In this document: piece after piece, positions 51,801 to 58,747 of the stretch
Layout: each line of letters starts with the position of its first letter
Position numbering within the stretch: the stretch's first letter is position 1
Virus record (IMG/VR): IMGVR_UViG_3300032334_001918
Coordinates: 1 to 58,747 of that record
From: a virus
Length of the DNA: 58,747 nucleotides
Strand: one strand, 5' to 3'
Notes under the pieces: generated by a model
Told to the model about the DNA's origin: nothing
The model's input: the letters and a program-made list of their open reading frames with translations, nothing else
The model's database searches: none
Made by a program: the position numbers and the translations under genes

Positions 51801-54335
51801 CAAGTGAATGCTGCAAATTTAATTGGCTTGAATAGAACATTTATCGCTAAGGAAGTTCTTGCATATATTACTCAATTTACCTTTGACAAGGCAAAGTGTG
51901 CCAGAGATGTTGGATATATCATAGACAGTATTTCCTTTGACTTATTGCATGGTGGTAATCGTCAAGCAGTGCAAAGTGGAGTTTACTACTATTCATTCTC
52001 TGATACAAACCAAACAGTTGCTGCAGCAGAAATTCCTGCCGTTAATAATGCATATGCTTATATCAGAACACTAATTCCATATATCATTACAAATACTGCT
52101 GTTCCTCAAGTTTGGAATACTAAAGGATTAACGCAACAGTTCTCTTCAAATGTCAGTATTAGTGCATATGCTCCATTGATCCAAAGTAAAGTAAATGTTA
52201 TTACAAGTATTATCAATACTGGACCAAGTGCAGCTGCCGCTCCATCTCCAATTCCTCTAACTGCAAATTCAACTCTAGCTGTTGCAAATGCTGCTGCTCT
52301 ACTTGAACTCAATAGAGATTTCATTGCTAATGAGGTTGCGGAATATGCTAAGGGAACCTATAACAATAATAAGTGTAAACGCGACCTTGGATTAATTGTT
52401 GATGCTCTTGCATTCGACTTAAAGTTCCCGAGCGCCAATGGTAACAGCCAGTCTAATTTTGCTGGATTACAATACTGGGCTCAATCTGGTTTAGCAATTC
52501 CTTCTGGGGAGCTAACTGCAACATTAGGTGCAATGGCTAACTTGAAGTATCAGATGCAAACAGTTGTCTCAACAACTCCGGAAGATAACTTTGTTGGTTC
52601 TGAGATTGATATTATTATTAATCTATTGAACGGCACAACTGCAGCAAATTCTGTAACGAACTTAATTGTTCCCAATGCAACTACTGCAACTTCTAATGCT
52701 AATGCACTTGCTGCATATACTGCTCTGCAGTCAGCTAGATCTACAATTCAAACAACTGTATTAAACTATGTGACTACGACATATCCTGGATTGTTAGATG
52801 CAGGTCAACAAACTAAGTGTAGTCGCGATGTCGGCTATATTATCGATAGTGTTTGCTTTGACTTGAAGTATAATGTCGACAACACTTACGCTGCTCCGTC
52901 GAATAGACAGGCAATTCAAAGCGGTATTTACTATCTCGGATTTAGCAATACAACAGTAATTCCTAACGAATTTGTTATGACTACTGCTGCATACAATCAA
53001 CTCAAGCAACTAATTCCATATGTTGTAACTGATACTGCTGTTCCTGCCAATAACAGATATCAATCAACATATACTCAAAATGTTTCTTTGGGTGCTGCAA
53101 CAACAAGCGAATCTACAAGAATACAAAATAATATCGATACCATTCTAACTATTATTTCAACTGGTCCTAATGCTTCTGCTAATGCAAATGCAGCCCCGAT
53201 CAGCCTAACTGCAAATAGTGATTCTAGAGTTTCTAACGCATTCGCTCTTCTATATGCTAATAAAGATTTCTTAAAAGAAGAAGTTATTGGATATATTAAC
53301 AGCTTCTTCTATGATCCATCTAAGTGCGCAAGAGACGTTGGTTATATGGTCGATAGCGTTAGCTTCGACTTGAAATATGGTGGTAATCGTCAGGCAATCC
53401 AAAGTGGCGTATATTACTATGGATACAGCAGCAATACTACAATTGTTGGGGAAATTCCTCAAACAACTGCTGCATATAATTACCTGAAGAAAGTCACTTC
53501 AATGGTTTCTCAAGGAAAGACAATTGATCTGCCATTCCAAACTGAGGTTGATCAGATAATTTCAACATCTATTGGAACACCAGAAGAAGCTGCATCAGTA
53601 AATACCAATATTTCTCTAATCACAAATATTATCAATAATGGTCCTTCGGTAGCTCCAGAACCAAGCCCAATAAGCTTAATTCGTAGCACTGATCCATTCG
53701 TAAATAATGCTGCTACTCTATTGTCTACAAACAGAGACTTCATTAAGAAAGAAATTGTCGCATATGCTGATGCTTTCTTCCCAACTCAAACTGGCTACAC
53801 TATAGCAGTTAAGGATGTTGTCGCAAATACAGACCCAAGAACAGCTCTTTCATCTACCACAAAACCATATGTTGGGCTTGCGCTAAATATAACAGGTGAT
53901 GTCTTTACAGCTGATGGAACAACTTCAAATACATATCGATCTGTCTTAGCAACAAGAACAGATGATGATTTAGGAATAACTACTGTAGATTTCCAAGAAA
54001 ATCTAGTTGACGCTTTTGTGGCAAATACAACAGTTACTTTCTATCAAAGAAGTTCTCTTTCAGCTAGTGGACAAACCTTTGAATATGTTGGAGCAGGAAC
54101 TAATGTACTGACTGCATTACCTCGCTTCGGTTTCGGTTTAATTAAGAAAGAAAATCAAGTCGTAACCTCTGGTGGTGGAGTTGTGTATTATACTGCGACA
54201 GACCAATTCGGTAACTTCCAAATTGGTGCTGACCTAACTATTAACTTTAACACAGGTACATTGTCGGGAAGAACGTTTACGAGAAGCTTATTTGCTCAAA
54301 TTACGCCGTTCATTCTCGCTCTAACAAATGACTAA
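48891..54335 (+). CDS. Giant fibre/adhesin with beta-helix and eight Cys-Arg-Asp repeat modules
   Basis: The 1,814-residue protein begins with a fibre head (MTTQNSSILLKRSGIPGHIP), then a pectate-lyase-like beta-helix (IYVELHGNDEWDGLTQSRPK, with LGAGIFYED and FSTIYGSGTRGTS, residues about 64-125). From residue 374 a module repeats eight times, near 374, 540, 700, 840, 1000, 1159, 1307 and 1476. Each starts with Lys/Thr-Cys-X-Arg-Asp, then an Asp-Ala/Ser and Asp-Leu pair, and ends with a Gly-X-X-Tyr-Trp/Tyr motif. The C-terminal region has a short non-repeat domain (VTSGGGVVYYTATDQFGNFQ). It is very likely a long receptor-binding fibre. Such repeats are found in marine T4-like phages. Confidence 0.72.
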   Translation: MTTQNSSILLKRSGIPGHIPLSANLAYGELALNYADSVLYSKDSSNLVQPLTIPPAEKEIYVELHGNDEWDGLTQSRPKRTLKAALNACEPYGCVKLGAGIFYEDNPMVMPQFSTIYGSGTRGTSIIPLNKTKNILYVTNSCYCTGFAFRDHIDPAIAVSYPDEMERGTAQGGTSNTITLSTDSVGGVGLEDYYRTMQITITAGTGVGQVRNVVTHNVTTKVVTVDSNWTTIPNSTSEYLVNLAVDYTYQPPTKRYNTYVTHSPYLYNLLSVTTTGTGMVVDGYLSAGLKSFVVAQFTQYNQGGNGFVVKNLGYAQLVSIYGICCNEAFRAENGGTASMGNCNINFGNRGIVAVGVSPPMLTANLAPAFTYNKTKCERDTGLIVDALAQDLLFSGNTQSTFAAIQYWNQSSYVGQVGTQLPLTINTISYVQNLASKVVVNNTTGTRYQSAVAQITGNTASNVEANTVYSDFQVVLDILANGTTSITDTIIPNSITANTSANVANAYLLLQTNKAYIQAEAIAFANAAKPVGWPTGYYFDQTTCARDAKLVVDAIAQDFLYDTTSQSTFAGLQYWAQNTYTGNIKNEFVYTLNAIKYASNLAQKIVTNNTSGPRYQALVTQNTSLPAATSTQASAVSADFKIITDILENGTTGVTDIIIPNSLIANTAKPVQNAYALLQANKSYIAAEAVAYANVVTFDTAKCTRDTGLIIDAIAQDLLFEGSTQSTFAGLQYWSQSGKIIQPYEVANTVLAIDYARTISLEYTSNNPKVNTEFSLIRNILSGVQDPTTVTDIIVPNTLTAATSGSDYNAAVALQTYKTTIQSLVQTYTAENFVDLTPSQLDKCYRDVGFMVDSVTFDLLYGGNRQAVQSGIYYYGFSSSDKTVNPNEVPQTVAAYDYIKYLIPYITTNTAVPKVWNTLGETQVFSANFATSVESNLARSKVDIITGIINNGPGVAEAPSAISLTRSINTEQVNAANLIGLNRTFIAKEVLAYITQFTFDKAKCARDVGYIIDSISFDLLHGGNRQAVQSGVYYYSFSDTNQTVAAAEIPAVNNAYAYIRTLIPYIITNTAVPQVWNTKGLTQQFSSNVSISAYAPLIQSKVNVITSIINTGPSAAAAPSPIPLTANSTLAVANAAALLELNRDFIANEVAEYAKGTYNNNKCKRDLGLIVDALAFDLKFPSANGNSQSNFAGLQYWAQSGLAIPSGELTATLGAMANLKYQMQTVVSTTPEDNFVGSEIDIIINLLNGTTAANSVTNLIVPNATTATSNANALAAYTALQSARSTIQTTVLNYVTTTYPGLLDAGQQTKCSRDVGYIIDSVCFDLKYNVDNTYAAPSNRQAIQSGIYYLGFSNTTVIPNEFVMTTAAYNQLKQLIPYVVTDTAVPANNRYQSTYTQNVSLGAATTSESTRIQNNIDTILTIISTGPNASANANAAPISLTANSDSRVSNAFALLYANKDFLKEEVIGYINSFFYDPSKCARDVGYMVDSVSFDLKYGGNRQAIQSGVYYYGYSSNTTIVGEIPQTTAAYNYLKKVTSMVSQGKTIDLPFQTEVDQIISTSIGTPEEAASVNTNISLITNIINNGPSVAPEPSPISLIRSTDPFVNNAATLLSTNRDFIKKEIVAYADAFFPTQTGYTIAVKDVVANTDPRTALSSTTKPYVGLALNITGDVFTADGTTSNTYRSVLATRTDDDLGITTVDFQENLVDAFVANTTVTFYQRSSLSASGQTFEYVGAGTNVLTALPRFGFGLIKKENQVVTSGGGVVYYTATDQFGNFQIGADLTINFNTGTLSGRTFTRSLFAQITPFILALTND

Positions 54336-54350
54336 TAAGGTAATTCTGCT

Positions 54351-54689
54351 ATGGCAAATTTAGTCCCATTAAATACGTTTAAAACGCTAACAGCTATTGT
54401 AACCACGACACCGCAAGCAGTATACACAACTCCAGCTGGAGTTTCAACTGTTGTTCTATTAGCTCAATTTGTTAATATTAGCTCTAATACTGGCAATGTT
54501 ACCATGTATCAATCAAGAAGTGGTACTGATATTGAGATTGCAAAAGAATTTCCTATCCCTGCAAATGATGCAGGATCTCTATTAACTGGTCGTTTAATTT
54601 TAGAAGCTGCAGATTCATTAAAGGTTAAATCTGGAACCAATGATACTTTTAAGTTTGTGTTTTCTTATCTAGAGACTGCAAATGCTTAA
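54351..54689 (+). CDS. Small virion/fibre-associated protein
   Basis: The 112-residue protein (MANLVPLNTFKTLTAIVTTT) has TPAGVSTVVLLAQFVNISSN and GSLLTGRLILEAADSLKVKS, a beta-sandwich pattern seen beside fibres of marine phages. It follows the giant adhesin by 15 bases with GGTAAT-type spacing and overlaps the collagen-like gene by 8 bases. Function unknown, possibly a fibre cap or connector. Confidence 0.55.
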   Translation: MANLVPLNTFKTLTAIVTTTPQAVYTTPAGVSTVVLLAQFVNISSNTGNVTMYQSRSGTDIEIAKEFPIPANDAGSLLTGRLILEAADSLKVKSGTNDTFKFVFSYLETANA

Positions 54690-57600
54690 ACTGATTAGTG
54701 GCAAAGTTAAGGTTTTAACTCCTACGGAGGTTGCAAATTCTAGATACGAATTTTTAGATTTACAATCTGCTGAGCCTAATCTTGGTGTTGCGATTCAAGA
54801 TGGATTTTATCTAGTCTATGATAGCACCGCACCTGGAGGAAGAAGATGGAATGATGGTGGATTGGGTGCGCAAGGCGCACAAGGTTTTCAAGGTGCACAA
54901 GGTTTCCAAGGCGCTCAAGGTTTCCAGGGATCTCAAGGCTTTCAAGGCGCACAAGGTTTCCAAGGCGCTCAAGGTCTTCAGGGTGCTCAAGGATTCCAGG
55001 GATCTCAAGGCTTTCAAGGAGCTCAGGGTTTTCAGGGAAATCAAGGCTTCCAAGGTACACAAGGCAATCAGGGTTTCCAAGGCGCACAAGGTTTTCAAGG
55101 CGCTCAAGGTCTTCAGGGCGCACAAGGCTTTCAAGGAACTCAGGGCAATCAAGGTTTCCAAGGTGCTCAAGGATTCCAGGGAACTCAAGGCAACCAAGGT
55201 TTTCAAGGTGCTCAAGGTCTTCAGGGTGCTCAGGGATTCCAAGGCAATCAAGGATTTCAGGGAAATCAAGGTAGCCAAGGTTTCCAAGGTGCTCAAGGAT
55301 TCATAGGCGCACAAGGTTTCCAAGGCACTCAAGGTAATCAAGGTTTCCAAGGTGCACAAGGATTCCAGGGATCTCAGGGTCTTCAAGGTGCTCAGGGTTT
55401 TCAGGGTAATCAAGGTAGTCAAGGATTCCAAGGTGCACAAGGATTCCAGGGATCTCAGGGTCTTCAAGGTGCTCAGGGTTTTCAGGGCAACCAAGGAAAT
55501 CAAGGATTCCAGGGATCTCAGGGTCTTCAGGGTGCACAAGGCTTCCAAGGTACTCAAGGTTTCCAAGGCGCTCAAGGTCTTCAAGGTGCTCAGGGATTCC
55601 AGGGATCTCAGGGTTTCCAAGGTAATCAGGGTTTCCAAGGAGCTCAAGGTTTTCAAGGCGCTCAAGGTCTTCAAGGTGCTCAGGGATTCCAAGGCACTCA
55701 AGGATTTCAGGGCAACCAAGGAAATCAAGGTTTCCAAGGCGCGCAGGGTTTCCAGGGAACTCAAGGATTCCAGGGAACTCAAGGCTTTCAAGGCAATCAA
55801 GGCAATCAGGGTTTCCAAGGAGCTCAAGGTCTTCAGGGCGCTCAGGGATTCCAGGGTGCGCAGGGTCGTCAGGGTGCTGATGGTCTTCAAGGTGCTCAGG
55901 GATTCCAGGGATCTCAGGGTTTCCAAGGTAATCAGGGCTTCCAAGGAACACAAGGTTTTCAAGGCGCTCAAGGTCTTCAGGGTGCGCAGGGATTCCAAGG
56001 CACTCAAGGATTTCAGGGATCTCAGGGGTTCCAGGGCAATCAGGGGTTCCAAGGTAATCAGGGCTTCCAAGGCACACAAGGTTTCCAAGGATCTCAAGGT
56101 CTTCAGGGTGCGCAGGGATTCCAAGGCACTCAAGGATTTCAGGGATCTCAGGGTTTCCAGGGTGCACAAGGATTCCAGGGATCTCAAGGTCTTCAGGGCA
56201 CACAAGGATTCCAAGGAACACAAGGATTCCAAGGAACACAAGGCTTTCAAGGTGCTCAAGGTCTTCAGGGTGCACAAGGTTTCCAAGGCACACAAGGATT
56301 TCAGGGCAACCAAGGCAACCAAGGTTTTCAAGGATCTCAGGGTCTTCAGGGTGCACAAGGCTTCCAGGGAACTCAAGGTTTTCAAGGATCTCAGGGTCTT
56401 CAGGGTGCACAAGGCTTCCAGGGAACTCAAGGCTTCCAAGGTGCACAAGGATTTCAAGGCACTCAGGGCAATATAGGAAATCAAGGAAATCAGGGCTTCC
56501 AGGGATCTCAGGGTCTTCAGGGTGCACAAGGTTTCCAAGGTAATCAAGGTTTCCAAGGCGCACAAGGTTTCCAAGGATCTCAAGGTCTTCAGGGCGCTCA
56601 AGGATTCCAAGGCGCTCAGGGTAATATTGGCAACCAAGGAAACCAAGGCTTTCAGGGCGCACAAGGTTTCCAAGGCGCTCAAGGATTACAGGGAACTCAA
56701 GGTAATATTGGCAACCAAGGCAATCAGGGTTTCCAAGGCACTCAAGGATTCCAGGGAACTCAAGGATTCCAAGGATCTCAAGGTTTTCAGGGCACTCAAG
56801 GATTTCAAGGTGCTCAAGGATTGCAGGGAACTCAAGGTAATATTGGTAACCAAGGCAATCAAGGTTTTCAAGGAACACCAGGTGCAGGAGGAACTCCAGC
56901 ATCTCCTGGATCTCCTGGAGCGCAGGGTGCGCAAGGTTTCCAAGGCGCGCAAGGATTGCAGGGAACTCAAGGTAATATCGGTAATCAAGGTAATCAGGGT
57001 TTCCAAGGTGCTCAGGGTTTCCAAGGCGCTCAGGGTTTCCAAGGCACTCAGGGTAATATCGGTAATCAAGGTAATCAAGGATTCCAAGGTGCTCAAGGAT
57101 TCCAAGGCAATCAGGGATTCCAAGGAACACAAGGTAATATCGGTAATCAAGGTAATCAGGGTTTCCAAGGTGCTCAAGGATTTCAAGGCAATCAGGGATT
57201 CCAAGGAACTCAAGGCTTTCAAGGTTCACAAGGATTCCAGGGATCTCAGGGTCTTCAGGGTGCACAAGGATTCCAAGGTACACAAGGAAATGTTGGCAAC
57301 CAAGGTAATCAAGGTTTTCAAGGCGCACAAGGCTTCCAAGGTACACAAGGAAATGTTGGCAACCAAGGTAATCAAGGTTTTCAAGGCGCACAAGGCTTCC
57401 AAGGATCTCAAGGTCTTCAGGGCGCTCAAGGATTTCAAGGAACACAAGGTAATATTGGCAACCAAGGTAATCAAGGTTTCCAAGGTGCACAGGGTTTGCA
57501 AGGTGCACAAGGTTTCCAAGGTGCGCAAGGATTCCAAGGCACACAAGGCAACATAGGAAACCAAGGCAATCAGGGTTTCCAAGGCGCACAAGGCTTCCAG

Positions 57601-58747
57601 GGATCTCAAGGATTCCAAGGTACTCAGGGTAATATTGGTAATCAAGGCAATCAAGGATTCCAAGGTGCTCAGGGTTTCCAAGGTGCTCAGGGTTTTCAAG
57701 GTGCCCAAGGTCGTCAGGGAGCTGATGGTCTTCAAGGCACTCAAGGATTTCAAGGTGCTCAAGGTCGTCAGGGAGCTGATGGTTTACAAGGAACTCAGGG
57801 CTTCCAAGGTGCTCAAGGTCGTCAGGGAGCTGATGGTCTTCAAGGCACTCAAGGATTTCAAGGTGCTCAAGGTCGTCAGGGAGCTCAAGGTTTCCAAGGC
57901 AATCAAGGTTTCCAAGGCAATCAAGGTTTCCAAGGCAACCAGGGCTTCCAAGGCACTGATGGTATTCAAGGTGCTCAAGGTCGTCAAGGTGCACAAGGAT
58001 TCCAAGGCAATCAAGGATTCCAGGGCAATCAAGGATTCCAGGGTACACAAGGTAACATTGGCAACCAAGGCAATCAGGGTTTCCAAGGCACTCAGGGTAA
58101 TATTGGCAACCAAGGCAATCAAGGCTTCCAAGGTGCTCAAGGTTTCCAAGGTACACAAGGCAATATTGGTAATCAGGGAAACCAAGGATTCCAAGGTACA
58201 CAAGGCAATATTGGTAATCAAGGAAACCAAGGCTTCCAGGGCACACAAGGCAATATTGGCAACCAAGGCAATCAGGGATTCCAGGGAACTCAAGGTAACA
58301 TTGGCAACCAAGGAAACCAAGGCTTTCAGGGCACTCAGGGTAATATTGGTAATCAAGGAAACCAAGGATTCCAAGGTACTCAGGGTAACATTGGCAACCA
58401 AGGTAATCAGGGATTCCAGGGCACTCAAGGAAATATTGGCAATCAAGGTAATCAAGGATTCCAAGGTACACAAGGCAATATCGGCAATCAAGGTTTCCAA
58501 GGTGCACAAGGATTTCAAGGCACTCAAGGTAACATTGGTAATCAAGGCAACCAAGGATTCCAGGGAACCCAAGGAAATATTGGTAATCAAGGCAATCAAG
58601 GATTCCAAGGCACTCAAGGTAATATTGGCAACCAAGGAAACCAAGGCTTTCAGGGCACTCAGGGTAATATTGGTAATCAAGGAAACCAAGGATTCCAAGG
58701 TACTCAGGGTAACATTGGCAACCAAGGTAATCAAGGATTCCAGGGTA
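54682..58747 (+). CDS. Collagen-like fibre protein with Gly-X-Gln repeats (3' end missing)
   Basis: ATG 54682 opens a frame that stays open to the window end, so it is a partial gene. About 61 residues form a head (MLKLISGKVKVLTPTEVANS, then RYEFLDLQSAEP). From 54865 the protein is almost only Gly-X-Y triplets, about 431 of them, with Gln nearly always at Y and Ala, Phe, Asn, Thr, Ser, Leu, Arg or Val at X. Exceptions are GAD, GNI/GNV, GFI, and a break GTPGAGGTPASPGSPG at 56875-56922. Bacteria and phages lack hydroxyproline, so a triple helix would rely on Gln and charged contacts. It is likely a long trimeric tail fibre. Confidence 0.82.
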   Translation, partial: MLKLISGKVKVLTPTEVANSRYEFLDLQSAEPNLGVAIQDGFYLVYDSTAPGGRRWNDGGLGAQGAQGFQGAQGFQGAQGFQGSQGFQGAQGFQGAQGLQGAQGFQGSQGFQGAQGFQGNQGFQGTQGNQGFQGAQGFQGAQGLQGAQGFQGTQGNQGFQGAQGFQGTQGNQGFQGAQGLQGAQGFQGNQGFQGNQGSQGFQGAQGFIGAQGFQGTQGNQGFQGAQGFQGSQGLQGAQGFQGNQGSQGFQGAQGFQGSQGLQGAQGFQGNQGNQGFQGSQGLQGAQGFQGTQGFQGAQGLQGAQGFQGSQGFQGNQGFQGAQGFQGAQGLQGAQGFQGTQGFQGNQGNQGFQGAQGFQGTQGFQGTQGFQGNQGNQGFQGAQGLQGAQGFQGAQGRQGADGLQGAQGFQGSQGFQGNQGFQGTQGFQGAQGLQGAQGFQGTQGFQGSQGFQGNQGFQGNQGFQGTQGFQGSQGLQGAQGFQGTQGFQGSQGFQGAQGFQGSQGLQGTQGFQGTQGFQGTQGFQGAQGLQGAQGFQGTQGFQGNQGNQGFQGSQGLQGAQGFQGTQGFQGSQGLQGAQGFQGTQGFQGAQGFQGTQGNIGNQGNQGFQGSQGLQGAQGFQGNQGFQGAQGFQGSQGLQGAQGFQGAQGNIGNQGNQGFQGAQGFQGAQGLQGTQGNIGNQGNQGFQGTQGFQGTQGFQGSQGFQGTQGFQGAQGLQGTQGNIGNQGNQGFQGTPGAGGTPASPGSPGAQGAQGFQGAQGLQGTQGNIGNQGNQGFQGAQGFQGAQGFQGTQGNIGNQGNQGFQGAQGFQGNQGFQGTQGNIGNQGNQGFQGAQGFQGNQGFQGTQGFQGSQGFQGSQGLQGAQGFQGTQGNVGNQGNQGFQGAQGFQGTQGNVGNQGNQGFQGAQGFQGSQGLQGAQGFQGTQGNIGNQGNQGFQGAQGLQGAQGFQGAQGFQGTQGNIGNQGNQGFQGAQGFQGSQGFQGTQGNIGNQGNQGFQGAQGFQGAQGFQGAQGRQGADGLQGTQGFQGAQGRQGADGLQGTQGFQGAQGRQGADGLQGTQGFQGAQGRQGAQGFQGNQGFQGNQGFQGNQGFQGTDGIQGAQGRQGAQGFQGNQGFQGNQGFQGTQGNIGNQGNQGFQGTQGNIGNQGNQGFQGAQGFQGTQGNIGNQGNQGFQGTQGNIGNQGNQGFQGTQGNIGNQGNQGFQGTQGNIGNQGNQGFQGTQGNIGNQGNQGFQGTQGNIGNQGNQGFQGTQGNIGNQGNQGFQGTQGNIGNQGFQGAQGFQGTQGNIGNQGNQGFQGTQGNIGNQGNQGFQGTQGNIGNQGNQGFQGTQGNIGNQGNQGFQGTQGNIGNQGNQGFQG
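54865..58747 (+). repeat. 9-bp coding repeat with 45-bp higher-order units
   Basis: The array consists of 9-base pairs of codons GGN-NNN-CAR, with frequent silent third-base differences. From about 58051 a 45-base unit (GNI GNQ GNQ GFQ GTQ) recurs about 15 times to the window end, mostly 45 bases apart with two larger steps. It is not CRISPR, as it has no spacers and encodes protein. Confidence 0.85.

Noticed and set aside
54818-57556. Long plus-strand frames in a second register (Lys/Val/Ala-rich).
   Set aside because: Same repeat artefact. The Gly-X-Gln frame has a proper head and no breaks.
54811-58734. Several very long minus-strand open frames across the collagen array (including one from 55301 to 58507).
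   Set aside because: They are by-products of the 9-base repeat, which avoids stops in other frames. They lack start contexts and form low-complexity Leu/Ser or Leu/Gly proteins.
54865-58747. CRISPR array or non-coding satellite.
   Set aside because: No spacers, units change at silent third bases and keep one reading frame.
1-58747. Prophage or integrative element.
   Set aside because: No integrase, repressor or attachment-like repeat was seen; the T4-like gene set indicates a virulent phage.

Overview
This window is part of the genome of a T4-like myovirus, a contractile-tailed virulent phage. The evidence is a nearly complete T4-type baseplate set (counterparts of gp4, 26, 51, 54, 48, 53, 27, 5, 25, 6, 7 and 8), the T4 gene order 33-59-32, a PhoH-like ATPase, an exonuclease, and copies of the T4 late-promoter box TATAAATA. 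The DNA is AT-rich and densely packed, with many 1-14 nt gene overlaps. I see no integrase, photosynthesis gene, CRISPR array or ordinary tRNA. A permuted (two-piece) tmRNA with a proteobacterial-style tag, and an HNH protein resembling a cellular proteobacterial family, suggest a proteobacterial (alpha or beta) host. That host assignment is inference.

Region 1 (1-12067, + strand) is a surface-glycan locus: an open-ended first gene, a zinc-type dehydrogenase, a methyltransferase-like protein, a compact thiamine-diphosphate enzyme, a sugar kinase and nucleotidyltransferase pair (the two halves of HldE as separate genes), a putative glycosyltransferase, an NAD-dependent epimerase, GDP-mannose 4,6-dehydratase, a broken gene, a GDP-fucose/colitose synthase, a ColD-type PLP 3-dehydratase with His in place of the usual Lys, and three further transferase-like genes including a GT10 family member. 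Gmd, ColD and the Fcl/ColC-like enzyme together make up the GDP-L-colitose (3,6-dideoxyhexose) pathway.

Region 2 (12068-20606, + strand) carries DNA metabolism, regulation and lysis: an HNH nuclease, a winged-helix-like protein with a basic tail, PhoH, a PD-(D/E)XK exonuclease, small proteins, the permuted tmRNA, two covarying hairpins placed before adjacent genes, a SleB-like cell-wall hydrolase, GMP reductase, and gp33, gp59 and gp32. Sigma70-like and T4-late-like promoters and two good rho-independent terminators can be read in this part.

Region 3 (20605-25576, - strand) holds a large protein with an internal duplication, then gp51-like, gp26, gp54-like, a possible gp2 and gp4. Region 4 (25577-47741, + strand, divergent) holds gp48, gp53, gp27, gp5 with a C-terminal M15 peptidase, a Gly/Leu/Ser-rich structural protein, gp25, gp6, gp7-like with a LamG domain, gp8, a DUF4815 protein and further baseplate or fibre proteins.

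Region 5 (47741-58747, + strand) holds adhesin and fibre genes. They include a 1,814-residue protein with eight copies of a Cys-Arg-Asp repeat module and a collagen-like protein with more than 430 Gly-X-Gln triplets that runs off the window end. Taken together, the phage carries tools to make or alter host surface glycans, to bind them (LamG, beta-helix and collagen-like fibres) and to rescue stalled ribosomes during infection.
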